Shown here: piece by piece, positions 9,970 through 18,377 of the stretch
How the letters are laid out: each line of letters opens with the position of its first letter
Position numbering within the stretch: position 1 is the first letter of the stretch
Source: a virus
Length of the DNA: 52,316 nt
Reading direction: 5' to 3' (one strand)
Virus record (IMG/VR): IMGVR_UViG_3300031918_000035
Coordinates: 1 to 52,316 of that record
Position numbers and translations under genes: made by a program
The notes under the pieces: model-generated
The model's database searches: none
What the model was told of the DNA's origin: nothing
Seen by the model: the letters and a program-made list of their open reading frames with translations, nothing else

Positions 9970-9978
9970 ATAATAACC

Positions 9979-12759
9979 ATGTACACACTCACAATTGGTA
10001 ACAACCAGCTAATTCTCGATAGCGATTTTTCGCCATCGTTAACCTATAAAAATCCGGCATGGTGTTTTGGAGAGCTTCCCGGTCCGTTGTGTCTCGATGT
10101 AACTATTCCTGATAACGACATCAACCGAAACTATCTGGGGTTTCCCGGTCGTTTTGCTAAAGTGGCAAAAAAGAACGACCGAAAATTCCCGAAAGCCGAA
10201 CTTCGTTGGAATGGCTACTTATATATTTATGGAACGCTTGTTATCACTAAAACCGACGAAAAAAGATATTCAGGCTATATACAAAGCGAACTTCGTAGCC
10301 TTAGCGATGCACAACAGGAGAAATTAATTGGCAACCACAATCTATTGGGCGAATTGACTTTTGTAAACAAAACAAATTACGATCCTGCGACAGATAATTA
10401 CTGCACCATAAGGCTAAGTAACGATGGGTTCTGGACTGATAAGGGCGAACAGGAAACTGTCGACAATGAAACACGCAGCGTGTTAACCCGCAAATTTCGC
10501 GATACTGTCGAGTCGGTTGTGAATGCCACCACGATCGATGGTGTAAAAGTATCAGCTGCTGATAGTGAGGTGGTGGTGGTAAGCCCCTTCCCGTTTTTGC
10601 ATAAATTAATCGAGCTTCTTCTTCGCGAAAACAAATTATTCGTGCGAAACGATTTTCTCCGGGGCGATGCCGATTTGAAAACACTTTGCCTTTATCACAA
10701 TGTCTCAATATGCGAACCAACATCTGTACTTCTGCCAGTTGAAACATGGTATTATTTTGATTATTTTGATAATGATGGCAATGCGGTAATTAATAATTAT
10801 AAAATCGATTCAGTTATCGAAACCCAAACATGGGAAACAGCCAATTTTAAACTTAAAAAGTTGTTGCCAAAAATGAAGCTTAACGAATTAATACTTTCGA
10901 TACAGAACCTCACAAACAGTTTTTACCATTTTTCAGGCATCGACGACGTGGATAACATTGACCGCGAAAGCCTGTTTGACATGACACCATTCGATCTGTC
11001 GAAATACCGTATTAGCCGCTGGTTACCCGGCACCCGTCAAAACCTTTGCCTAAAGTTTAAATTCTCGCACGACTCCGACGACCAGATATTTAACGAGAAC
11101 TTTACCGATATCAGTTCGCGCGAAGACGACATAAAAGAAGCAGTACAAACCTATCCTGATTTGCTCTTAATTACCGGAATGAAAATTGGCAACATTCGCC
11201 TGGTAATTGCCGAAAAAAAATACTACGAATACCGGCAGGAAACCATCGAAGACGAAGCAGGCAAATCGAAAAATGTAATAATATGGGCCATTCTAACAGT
11301 CGATATTCAGGACTATAAATATAACCCTACCGGCGACGAATCAGAAAATATAGAAACTATGTTTTCGACACTGCTGATGAAATTGGACGGACAGCCAATC
11401 GCTTTACAGAAAGGAAACAACAGCCAGTTTTCACAATATACCGAGAATTTCAGTCCGCGCCTGCTGTTTTACAATGGCAATAATACTGGAGGATCAACAT
11501 CCAGCTCCGGCTTGTCGATCGACTGGAAAAGTCTGGTTGCTACCCGTTACCGGCGTACTGCCCCGTTTTATGCAAATGCTTTACCGATTGAAGCCGATTT
11601 TAGGTTTCCAGGAAATATTTTATATAAAGTGCTGAACGAAATTTATAAACCTTACCTCGATCGTGACGGATCGTTTTTCATTAAGGAATTGCAGATTAGT
11701 TCAGCCACATCGGAGTTTGTGAATGCCACATTAACCGTATTCAAAAACGAAGACAATGTATTTGAGTCCACAGCTGATACAGTTACCGGAGGTGGCGAAC
11801 ATTTCGGTAACTTGTTTACCCCAATGTTTATCGGCGTTACCGAAAACGGCTGGCCAATCCTGATCAATGCGCAGGGAATTCCTCGCCCGATGCCCGATTA
11901 TGGCAACCTGTCTACCGTAACGTTTGCAAACAAAACATGTGTCGAATACAATGCAGCCTACAAACAGCTTTTTGTGGGTGGAAATAATGGCCAGTTGCAT
12001 GTTTGCGACTTAAGTGACATGGAAAACCTGAGATACAAAACTATCCAGGTGTTTGCCGGAACCGACGAAATTTCAGCCGTGGCTATCTGCAATAACATTC
12101 TTTTTATTGGTCGTGCCTGCTCTCCTCCAATTGCGTATGTGGTGCCTATGCATGCAAATTTCGACGACTATGCAAACGGGGCTATCCAGTTGGCGCCGTT
12201 CAATTCATCAAGCGACTTTATCCGTTCGTTTATGTATGCAGATGGATGGTATTATGCCTGCAATACCGGTGGCGAATTGTTCCGAAGCGAAAACGGAACG
12301 GTTGAATGGGCCGAAGTTTTTGATACACATTCAGAATACATCAAAATCGGTCTGACAGCATCTCGAATATGGCTGGTAGAGTTGAACGAGGACCTGATGT
12401 ATTCGCTCCGGAGCGATCCAACGCATTTTAACCGATTTGGAGGACTGGCAGGCGATCCGCTTCAGCATGTCCGCGATTTGCAACCGCTATTGAATGATCA
12501 GATTCTATACCTATGCGACGATGATGCAGCCTGTATATTCAAGATCGATCCGGGTGTGTCGAATGCGAACATCACACCAAACGGAATCAAGAGTGCCGGT
12601 GGCGCTTGTTTCGATGGCACAAAGTATGCCTATATCAGCGTGAAGGATTGGGGAGGCTATACTAAAATTGCTACTTACAACGACAATGTTGTTGGTGCTG
12701 AAGTTATCTGGAGTTACCTGAATGTTCAGGCATTCTTCAGCAAATTGTTTTTGTACTAA
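9979..12759 (+). CDS. Large tail-tip or fibre protein with propeller-like C-terminus
   Basis: 926 residues without a signal or membrane segment. The N-terminus (MYTLTIGNNQLILDSDFSPS) is of the type found in Bacteroidetes phage tail proteins. The C-terminal 300 residues contain repeated beta-strand units with Gly-Gly turns (KQLFVGGNNGQLHVCD, ILFIGRACSPP, YACNTGGELFRSENG) that suggest a beta-propeller, a fold used for receptor or sugar binding. It is the last gene before a strong terminator, closing the tail module. The specific ligand is not predictable. Confidence 0.6.
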   Translation: MYTLTIGNNQLILDSDFSPSLTYKNPAWCFGELPGPLCLDVTIPDNDINRNYLGFPGRFAKVAKKNDRKFPKAELRWNGYLYIYGTLVITKTDEKRYSGYIQSELRSLSDAQQEKLIGNHNLLGELTFVNKTNYDPATDNYCTIRLSNDGFWTDKGEQETVDNETRSVLTRKFRDTVESVVNATTIDGVKVSAADSEVVVVSPFPFLHKLIELLLRENKLFVRNDFLRGDADLKTLCLYHNVSICEPTSVLLPVETWYYFDYFDNDGNAVINNYKIDSVIETQTWETANFKLKKLLPKMKLNELILSIQNLTNSFYHFSGIDDVDNIDRESLFDMTPFDLSKYRISRWLPGTRQNLCLKFKFSHDSDDQIFNENFTDISSREDDIKEAVQTYPDLLLITGMKIGNIRLVIAEKKYYEYRQETIEDEAGKSKNVIIWAILTVDIQDYKYNPTGDESENIETMFSTLLMKLDGQPIALQKGNNSQFSQYTENFSPRLLFYNGNNTGGSTSSSGLSIDWKSLVATRYRRTAPFYANALPIEADFRFPGNILYKVLNEIYKPYLDRDGSFFIKELQISSATSEFVNATLTVFKNEDNVFESTADTVTGGGEHFGNLFTPMFIGVTENGWPILINAQGIPRPMPDYGNLSTVTFANKTCVEYNAAYKQLFVGGNNGQLHVCDLSDMENLRYKTIQVFAGTDEISAVAICNNILFIGRACSPPIAYVVPMHANFDDYANGAIQLAPFNSSSDFIRSFMYADGWYYACNTGGELFRSENGTVEWAEVFDTHSEYIKIGLTASRIWLVELNEDLMYSLRSDPTHFNRFGGLAGDPLQHVRDLQPLLNDQILYLCDDDAACIFKIDPGVSNANITPNGIKSAGGACFDGTKYAYISVKDWGGYTKIATYNDNVVGAEVIWSYLNVQAFFSKLFLY

Positions 12760-12785
12760 AAGTCACCTTCCCTCCATTTTAATAC

Positions 12786-12828
12786 AACTCCGGGTGCGGC
12801 TAAAAGTCGCGCCCGGAGTTCTTTTTTT
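12786..12828 (+). terminator. Strong terminator at the end of the tail module
   Basis: The stem pairs AACTCCGGG with CCCGGAGTT and GCG with CGC, and is followed by a run of seven T. It separates tail and lysis genes. Confidence 0.9.
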
Positions 12829-12856
12829 GTCCTTTCTGTAAGCAGTCTGACGGCTT

Positions 12857-13204
12857 ATGTTTGAAATAAAAAACGCTATGTCGCCAGAACTCTACAAATT
12901 CATCGTGACACTTGCCGGTGCTGCAATCACGATTCTACTCGCTATCGTAGGTTATTTTTTACAAAAACAGGTCACAGTAACCGAAACGCTCATTAAGGCT
13001 GTAAATGCACTGACACTGACAGTTGAGCTGATCCAAAACAATCAGGAAAATTCAACGGCCAACTGCGGAATGAAGCATGCAGTTATCGACACCCGGTTGA
13101 ACAAGCATTCGCAAATATTGAGCGAACACGACAAGGCAATTACGCGCTTGGAAACGCTGAAACCTGTGCGAAATCGAAATTCATCGAAAAAAGAGACAGC
13201 ATGA
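12857..13204 (+). CDS. Small membrane protein with coiled coil, lysis region
   Basis: 115 residues with one strong membrane helix (residues about 14-36, FIVTLAGAAITILLAIVGYF) and then a long helix ending in heptads (LNKHSQILSEHDKAITRLE). This layout resembles XhlA-type haemolysin/holin helper proteins, but I cannot assign the family. Its stop overlaps the next start by 4 bases, so it belongs to the lysis operon. A holin or holin regulator is the most likely role, by position. Confidence 0.5.
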   Translation: MFEIKNAMSPELYKFIVTLAGAAITILLAIVGYFLQKQVTVTETLIKAVNALTLTVELIQNNQENSTANCGMKHAVIDTRLNKHSQILSEHDKAITRLETLKPVRNRNSSKKETA

Positions 13205-13677
13205 AAAATCTGATGCTAATCCTTGCTTTCATTCTTCTTACTTCAGCAGTCCCAACCTACGTTCGCACAGTTGATAAAGCCGAATATGAACTTTACAAAA
13301 AGTGGTGTGCTAAAGTGGTATCAAAAAGAGTCGAACAAACTGGCAAAATAACACTCCTGAAAAAAGACGGCTACTATACCAAGGCAGACGGCACATTTAC
13401 CCGCAGTACAAAAGCACCCTACTGGTATTCATTGTCAACCAAATCGTTTACGATCAACGAAAACGAAAAGATGGTAAGTCGTTTTGTAATCGTTAACGAA
13501 GCCAACGATGCCACGCCCACTATTAAAGAATTTTACACGGTCTGGATGGTGGCGAAATACAATGCCGAAATTAAAAGGCTTCAGGAGGCTATTGCGAATC
13601 CCGACTTTGCCGATCACGTTGTGAACCTTACAAAACAACTCAATTACATTAAATCAGAATTAACCAAAATTCAATAG
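13201..13677 (+). CDS. Secreted protein of unknown function, lysis region
   Basis: 158 residues with an N-terminal signal peptide (MKNLMLILAFILLTSAVPTY), then a mixed beta/alpha domain and a C-terminal helical stretch (about 118-158, many Lys, Glu and Gln). No lipobox. It sits between a membrane protein and the endolysin with 2-4 base junctions, so it should be co-expressed with them. An exported lysis accessory is plausible; no family recognised. Confidence 0.5.
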   Translation: MKNLMLILAFILLTSAVPTYVRTVDKAEYELYKKWCAKVVSKRVEQTGKITLLKKDGYYTKADGTFTRSTKAPYWYSLSTKSFTINENEKMVSRFVIVNEANDATPTIKEFYTVWMVAKYNAEIKRLQEAIANPDFADHVVNLTKQLNYIKSELTKIQ

Positions 13678-13679
13678 CC

Positions 13680-14210
13680 ATGGCAGAATTTATAAAAGGA
13701 TTTCAAAAGACAATTGACGCAGAAGGTGGATATGTCAACGATCCCGATGATCCGGGCGGCGAAACCTATAAAGGAGTTGCCCGAAAAATACACAGCAAAT
13801 GGGAAGGATGGACAAACATCGACATGCTGAAGCGCCAACCTGGTTTTCCTGCTTCCATCGATAAGGATGCTGAAATCCGCGAGTTAGTTGGCGAATTTTA
13901 CCTCGTTAATTACTGGAATAAGCTGAAAGGCGATGAAATAATCAATCAGGAAGTCGCTGAATCTATTTTTGATTTCGGAGTTAACGCCGGAGCTGCTACC
14001 AGTGCTGCACTGGCACAGATGGTGGTGGGCGCCAACGCAGATGGTGTGATAGGTCCTGATTCTTTATCAGCAATAAATGCTTTTAATCCGGAGCATTTTC
14101 AGGCTGCATTTACAGTCGAGAAAATCAGGAGATACATTGCAATTTGCAATAAACGAGAAACCAGCCGGAAGTATTTCTATGGTTGGGTTAATAGAGCAGT
14201 TAATCATTAA
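13680..14210 (+). CDS. Endolysin, GH108-type muramidase
   Basis: 176 residues. The N-terminus contains AEGGYVNDPDDPGGETYKGV (Glu15 in EGGY), the signature of glycoside hydrolase family 108 (N-acetylmuramidase), whose Glu is the proposed catalytic acid. The C-terminal half (VGANADGVIGPDSLSAINA then RRYIAICNK) fits the peptidoglycan-binding domain paired with it. It should cut the glycan strands of the cell wall at lysis. No signal peptide, so a holin should be needed for release. It starts two bases after the preceding stop. Confidence 0.93.
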   Translation: MAEFIKGFQKTIDAEGGYVNDPDDPGGETYKGVARKIHSKWEGWTNIDMLKRQPGFPASIDKDAEIRELVGEFYLVNYWNKLKGDEIINQEVAESIFDFGVNAGAATSAALAQMVVGANADGVIGPDSLSAINAFNPEHFQAAFTVEKIRRYIAICNKRETSRKYFYGWVNRAVNH

Positions 14211-14220
14211 ATTTTCAAAT

Positions 14221-14454
14221 ATGAAAAAGTTTTTTATTTGGATAGCTTCTGCCATTGAAGATCAGAAAGGAAGTATCTCATCAAAGAGGCTTGGTTTTTT
14301 TTGGTGTCTTTGGATGTTGAGTCGGGCAGTTACCCAGCCAACTATTAATGAAATAGTCCTATATACTATAGCTGGACTTGCTTTTGGATTAGCAGGGTTA
14401 ACAATTCCAGAGTGGTTCTCAAATCTTAAAAACAAACCAAATGAAGCAAATTAA
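14221..14454 (+). CDS. Holin-like two-helix membrane protein
   Basis: 77 residues from ATG 14221, ten bases after the endolysin. A longer in-frame start would overlap the endolysin for no reason. Two hydrophobic segments (about 23-36 and 44-62, LYTIAGLAFGLAGLTIPEW) with a charged C-terminus (NLKNKPNEAN) make a small holin-like membrane protein. It overlaps the following gene by 14 bases. The function is inferred from topology and from the position next to the endolysin. Confidence 0.55.
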   Translation: MKKFFIWIASAIEDQKGSISSKRLGFFWCLWMLSRAVTQPTINEIVLYTIAGLAFGLAGLTIPEWFSNLKNKPNEAN

Positions 14455-15004
14455 TTTATTACTCATAATCTTGGTTTTATTGGTTGGTTGCCGGTCAACT
14501 AAAAAAGTGATTAAATCGGATGTTCAAACGAATATCCAAACCGAAACGAAACAAACAACGGCATCGAAAGAGAAGCAAAACATTGATTTTGATAAAAATT
14601 CGAATCAGGAAACCACTAATATCAATATTAAGTTTTCGCCACCTGATAAGAATTTACCACAAACCGATCGCATTAATACCGGCATTCCTGAAGTTGACGA
14701 GCAACTTAAAAATCAGAATTTAGGCGATCACGGTCCGGTTGAATCAATATCGATTACAACGACCAAAAGCAATGAATCGGATAAAAGCAAGGTCACAACA
14801 GAGAAAGAAGATCAATCGACTACAAATACAAAGGCAAAAGATCAGTCGACCGAAAACACAGTAACAAAGGAAAAAACGAAACCCGATCGGCGCTGGATGT
14901 GGTTTCTTATAATTCCTGCAGCAGCTGTCGGATTTTTGATTTATCGAAAATGGGCGTGGATCCAGTCTGTCCTTTCAAAATTTTCAGGAAAAAGCAAAAT
15001 TTGA
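14441..15004 (+). CDS. Lipoprotein with C-terminal membrane helix, candidate u-spanin
   Basis: 187 residues. The N-terminus has a lipoprotein signal with a lipobox (LLVGC, Cys about 17), so the protein should be anchored in the outer membrane. The middle (about 25-145) is low-complexity, rich in Lys, Thr, Ser, Asn and Gln. Near the C-terminus is a membrane helix (about 149-168, WMWFLIIPAAAVGFLIY) for the inner membrane, followed by a basic tail. A lipoyl N-terminus plus a C-terminal membrane helix is the topology of unimolecular spanins, which fuse the two membranes in the last step of lysis. It follows endolysin and holin-like genes, as expected. No sequence-family match was checked. Confidence 0.6.
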   Translation: MKQINLLLIILVLLVGCRSTKKVIKSDVQTNIQTETKQTTASKEKQNIDFDKNSNQETTNINIKFSPPDKNLPQTDRINTGIPEVDEQLKNQNLGDHGPVESISITTTKSNESDKSKVTTEKEDQSTTNTKAKDQSTENTVTKEKTKPDRRWMWFLIIPAAAVGFLIYRKWAWIQSVLSKFSGKSKI

Positions 15005-15037
15005 TTCTCAATTATTTATAAACTTAAATTTTACCAG

Positions 15038-15439
15038 ATGAAAACGATTTTAGCATTTCTATTTTTGGTGATTTGTTTGGTGGTCATGCCACCAGGCTAT
15101 TCGCAGGCTTCGAGTATTGATCACGGAATTACGTTTGTGGCCGATGTTGGTCATGTGGCACCTGTAGCTATGGTTCAGGAGATTGGAGGTATTGCTTATC
15201 GGCAATTTTCCAATGTGATCGTTATCTCTCATTCCGACGCTGTTTTACCGGCAACCTGTTTATATTCGGATGAGAAAATTATGCTTAAATTACCTGTTGT
15301 GGCTTTGTTTTATATCGATCGATTATGCCATCAAACTTATGCGATGAATAAACGACCTCCTAATTTACAAAGCAAGAAAGCATCCACTGAAAATATTACG
15401 ATCAGCCCAATCCAGATCAGGGCCGATATGCAAGGTTAG
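15038..15439 (+). CDS. Secreted protein of unknown function
   Basis: 133 residues with a signal peptide (MKTILAFLFLVICLVVMPPG) and no lipobox. The rest is a short beta-rich domain with three Cys. It is the last gene of the rightward lysis block and is followed by a terminator. Related in position to exported proteins in other Bacteroidetes phages; no function assigned. Confidence 0.5.
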   Translation: MKTILAFLFLVICLVVMPPGYSQASSIDHGITFVADVGHVAPVAMVQEIGGIAYRQFSNVIVISHSDAVLPATCLYSDEKIMLKLPVVALFYIDRLCHQTYAMNKRPPNLQSKKASTENITISPIQIRADMQG

Positions 15440-15467
15440 GTTTTTAGTTAAATAGTTTTATTGGTTT

Positions 15468-15501
15468 ATCCCCGGTTCACGAGCTGATCTGGGGATTTTT
15501 T
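15468..15501 (+). terminator. Terminator ending the lysis block
   Basis: ATCCCC pairs with GGGGAT around a long loop and is followed by six T. It lies between the rightward lysis genes and the leftward integrase. Confidence 0.65.
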
Positions 15502-15528
15502 GTATAATGTGGTAAGTGGTAGGTAAGA

Positions 15529-16788
15529 TTATATACAAAATTCAAATTCTTCCAAAACAATAGTACAGGCAAATCCGGGTGGATCAGGAAACTTAGTTCG
15601 CACATGTTCCGACCGCTCCCCGAAATGCCTGCGGATATACCGGTAGGTTGAAGCAATATCGGTATGACCCAGTTGATTCATTATCTCGACGATAGTAGCG
15701 CCACTCTCAAGTAATTTTCCGGCGCCGGTATGTTTGAATGAATACCACTTGTACAAATCGGTTAATCCAAGCTGCTCCCGATACTTATTAAACCGGGTCC
15801 TCAATGTATTGTACCCGATTGAAAATTTACCCGGACGTCCAAACCGGCTGATTAGGTACATATCCTTTCCATAGTGAATTACGCCCTGTTCAACCAGTAT
15901 TTTGTACATCTGAGCCGGAATATCAACCGTTCGTTCTTTCCGTTTTTTGGCTACGTTTTTAGGTATATGTATCGTTCGTGCCGACATATTTACCTGATTA
16001 AGTTTAAGCTTAAGCAATTCGTCACCTGGCCGGATGAAACAAAAATACTGGAGCATGGCGCCAAGAAACAGTTGGGGATCTTCAGCCCTGATCATTGGAA
16101 GTATCAATTCTAAATCTTCATCCAGAAATGGAATAGCTGAGAAATCCTCACCAGGTTCCGGAATTCCAATTCTACCCACCGGACTCTCATTGATTACTTT
16201 GCGATCGATAAGATAAGCCCAGAAGCCATCGAGCGTAATTTTATATTTTTCAACTGTTGGACCTGCCAGATGACGATCAATAATCAAGTGATCGAAAAAT
16301 CTAAGAATCAGATCATGATTATATGTTGAAAGGTCATTGTCAACCAATTTTTCACGCTCGAGCCATGACACAAACTCCCGGAGTTTACCGCGATAACTTT
16401 CGTAAGTTTTTTTTGCTTTGATGCTTTTCTGAAGGGTGACATATTCGGAGGCATAGAACCTGACGTTCTTATTTGCCTGTCGCTTACGACCGTATACCTG
16501 AGCAGCTGTGTGATACTCCAGATCATCGACATATACCACCTGAACTGAGGAGTCATCTGTAGGATTCCATCCCTTCAGCAGTTTTGCAGTGAGGTTATTG
16601 ATTAACTCTTCACCAAACTTATACCGATCCTTTTTTGTACGGATTTGGGCAAAACCTTCCTGATATCGTTTCCGCACCATTTTATCAGTTCGCGGATCAC
16701 GATAGCCAATCTCAACCCACCAGGGTTTTGAAAGGTCGCCGCCCTGATCAAACAGGCGCGGCGCCCTGAACAATTTCTGTCGTCTCAT
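15529..16788 (-). CDS. Phage tyrosine integrase
   Basis: 419 residues from the ATG at 16788; a longer frame to 16845 exists, but the internal start (MRRQKLFRAP) gives the usual N-terminus. It should catalyse phage integration and excision at attP/attB. A SAM-like core-binding domain lies at about 110-215, the catalytic domain at about 225-395. Visible active-site elements are FIRPGDE (Arg), the Lys-rich NVAKKRKER hairpin, YSFKHTGA in place of HxxRH, QLGHTD (His) and YRYIRRHFG (Tyr). The YSFKHT variant is common in Bacteroidetes integrases. It points away from the immunity genes, and repeat-rich DNA lies upstream. Confidence 0.93.
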   Translation of the reverse strand: MRRQKLFRAPRLFDQGGDLSKPWWVEIGYRDPRTDKMVRKRYQEGFAQIRTKKDRYKFGEELINNLTAKLLKGWNPTDDSSVQVVYVDDLEYHTAAQVYGRKRQANKNVRFYASEYVTLQKSIKAKKTYESYRGKLREFVSWLEREKLVDNDLSTYNHDLILRFFDHLIIDRHLAGPTVEKYKITLDGFWAYLIDRKVINESPVGRIGIPEPGEDFSAIPFLDEDLELILPMIRAEDPQLFLGAMLQYFCFIRPGDELLKLKLNQVNMSARTIHIPKNVAKKRKERTVDIPAQMYKILVEQGVIHYGKDMYLISRFGRPGKFSIGYNTLRTRFNKYREQLGLTDLYKWYSFKHTGAGKLLESGATIVEIMNQLGHTDIASTYRYIRRHFGERSEHVRTKFPDPPGFACTIVLEEFEFCI

Positions 16789-17101
16789 AATGTCTGAATA
16801 AAGTTCGTCCCCACGCCCAAAAAACAAACACATACATAACGACATACATTTTCTTTAACGCTGACATACACTTTTTAAACCTTAAAGCGTTGAAAATCAG
16901 CTATCTTATAAAACATCGTGGAGCTGGCGGGAGATTCAAAAACCCTTTAACCACTTCATCCTGATGTTCTTGAAAATCGTATTATGTGTATGTTGCAAGT
17001 TTTGGTTGTATTCGTGAGTGTAGCTATAATATAATGTGTATGTCGTTTGTCCTTTCCTGCATTTACCAAAACGATTAGCATTGTTGAAAATTTATTCAAT
17101 T
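16789..17101. promoter_or_regulatory. Candidate attP/control region with GTGTATGT repeats
   Basis: This gap between the integrase and the first rightward gene carries TTATGTGTATGT at 16982-16993, TAATGTGTATGTC at 17032-17044, and inverted forms GACATACAC at 16863-16871 and GACATACAT at 16841-16849. A further direct copy lies at 17478-17490. Several direct and inverted copies of one motif next to an integrase gene fit arm-type integrase sites, or operators. A core att site cannot be identified without the host junctions. Confidence 0.45.
16806..16823 (+). repeat. 18-bp direct repeat, copy 1
   Basis: CGTCCCCACGCCCAAAAA is repeated exactly at 19738-19755, and both copies continue with A-rich CAAACACA-like DNA. 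This copy is upstream of the integrase start. Confidence 0.75.
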
Positions 17102-17263
17102 ATGAAAGCACTTAAAAATTTTGTCAACGCTATTTTTGGTAACAAATCCGAAAAAATAAGATTAAGGTCAGTTGATTTGGCTTTAAAATCAAATACGGAT
17201 TCAAGCAATCTTATTAAAGTTGCTGATGGTATTTATAAGTACATCAAAAACGGTACGTTATAA
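17102..17263 (+). CDS. Small basic protein of unknown function
   Basis: 53 residues from the ATG at 17102 (MKALKNFVNAIFGNKSEK). An upstream in-frame ATG at 17036 would place the start inside the repeat-rich control DNA, so the internal start is preferred. Lys- and Asn-rich, probably helical, no domain recognised. Its end overlaps by 6 bases the 3' end of the opposing gene at 17258-17467. The short length makes it uncertain. Confidence 0.35.
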   Translation: MKALKNFVNAIFGNKSEKIRLRSVDLALKSNTDSSNLIKVADGIYKYIKNGTL

Positions 17264-17467
17264 TCCAATCATCGCTTTTATTTCATCAAAACTTGCGGTC
17301 ACATATTCTGTTTGCGGCCATAAGTCTTTTCCTCTCGAAAAATTCAGGGTTATTACCGATCCGTTACCGTCGCTGGATGGTTCTGGTTCAATTTTCCCAA
17401 TGGTTGAAACACCAATAATAATTGGTGTTTTTTCTTTTGTAGTTAAAACAATAAATTCTTTGCTCAT
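17258..17467 (-). CDS. Small protein of unknown function
   Basis: 69 residues (MSKEFIVLTTKEKTPIIIGV), beta-rich and acidic. An unusually clear Shine-Dalgarno (AAAGGAG) stands 0-1 base before the ATG region on the minus strand, which favours this frame over the overlapping plus-strand frame. Just upstream is another copy of the GTGTATGTC repeat (read on this strand as GACATACAC), which may be its operator. No family recognised. Confidence 0.5.
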   Translation of the reverse strand: MSKEFIVLTTKEKTPIIIGVSTIGKIEPEPSSDGNGSVITLNFSRGKDLWPQTEYVTASFDEIKAMIGL

Positions 17468-17620
17468 CTCCTTTATATTATGTGTATGTCAACTTAGGAT
17501 CAATATTTTTTGCTTTTTAAAAAGGTTTAATCCTGTTTTATTTATTCTACTACTTCTATAACACAAACTTCATCACCACCCCACCATACCAACGGAAGCT
17601 CTAATTGGTACTTTTGGAAA

Positions 17621-18007
17621 TTAGACCGCTTGTGCGATACTTGCATCCGGGGTCTCTTTTTTATGCTCTCCCTGCAATGCTGCAATTGTTTGTTTTTGCG
17701 ACTCAACTAATGCGTTGGCTCCATCAAGCTTGGCCTGTAACACTTCACATTTATTACATGGTTCATTAGCCACATTCAATATTTCTTCTCCAACTAATAT
17801 CTTTTGCTGCTTTTCTTCCTTGTCGAAGTAATAAGCTATCGTTCGGCCAAAGTAATCTGCAAGTATTTCAACTTCATCAGGTGTCCAATTTCCATGTTTC
17901 ATGCGATTGATCGCTGTAGTATATGGCAATTTTAAAATATTTGAAACGTCAATTTTGGTTAGACTTTTAAAATTGATATCTGAAGCTATCCTATTGATAT
18001 TTAACAT
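17621..18007 (-). CDS. HTH repressor-like regulator
   Basis: 128 residues. Residues about 10-60 (LTKIDVSNILKLPYTTAINR then WTPDEVEILADYFGRTIAYY) form an Xre/CI-type helix-turn-helix domain. A possible metal pair (CNKC) follows at about 83-86, then a C-terminal coiled coil (LQAKLDGANALVESQKQTIA), likely for dimerisation. It is transcribed divergently from 18124, with a palindrome between them, and lies next to the integrase. This is the usual place of the lysogeny repressor. The true target genes are inferred. Confidence 0.7.
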   Translation of the reverse strand: MLNINRIASDINFKSLTKIDVSNILKLPYTTAINRMKHGNWTPDEVEILADYFGRTIAYYFDKEEKQQKILVGEEILNVANEPCNKCEVLQAKLDGANALVESQKQTIAALQGEHKKETPDASIAQAV

Positions 18008-18052
18008 GTATTATTTAGAATTAAAATAAATAATCATTTTTGGTTATTTTTT

Positions 18053-18066
18053 AACCAATATTGGTT
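18053..18066. promoter_or_regulatory. Palindromic operator candidate
   Basis: AACCAATATTGGTT is a perfect 14-bp palindrome in the divergent intergenic region of the repressor. Half-site-like TTGGTT (about 18041) and AAACCAAA (about 18074) flank it. This is the expected site for autoregulation and control of the rightward genes. Confidence 0.65.
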
Positions 18067-18123
18067 TTTAATCAAACCAAATTTTGTACTATTGTCATAT
18101 AAATATGTAATAATTATACAACT

Positions 18124-18309
18124 ATGGCAACAGCAAATAGGATGAAGTTTTTAACTCAACTGAACGATGCCCGTTCGGCAATTGTACTGCCAAAAGAGTT
18201 AAAGAAAATTGTGAAAGCAAAAGCAAAAGAAGATAACACCAACGAATCGCAGTGGATAAAGGTTGCTATCATAGAGAAGTTGGAACGATCTGAAGTAGAA
18301 GTAGAGTAA
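18124..18309 (+). CDS. Ribbon-helix-helix-like small regulator
   Basis: 61 residues. ARSAIVLPKELKKIVKAKAK then NESQWIKVAIIEKLER fits the strand-helix-helix pattern of Arc/MetJ-type DNA-binding proteins. It is the first gene rightward of the divergent operator region and is followed immediately by a strong terminator. It may act as a Cro-like counterpart of the repressor. The assignment rests on pattern only. Confidence 0.55.
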   Translation: MATANRMKFLTQLNDARSAIVLPKELKKIVKAKAKEDNTNESQWIKVAIIEKLERSEVEVE

Positions 18310-18313
18310 AAAC

Positions 18314-18361
18314 ACAAAAAACCCCGCTTAAATCTTGGCGGACTATTAGCGGGGTTTTTTA
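18314..18361 (+). terminator. Strong terminator after the RHH gene
   Basis: AAAAAACCCCGCT pairs with AGCGGGGTTTTTT. The stem is flanked by A and T runs, so it may act in both directions. Confidence 0.9.
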
Positions 18362-18377
18362 AATAAATCTATTGGTT

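Noticed and set aside
17220-17561. Plus-strand frame opposite the 69-residue gene
   Set aside because: The minus-strand frame has a clear ribosome-binding site and better composition; the plus frame begins inside another gene.
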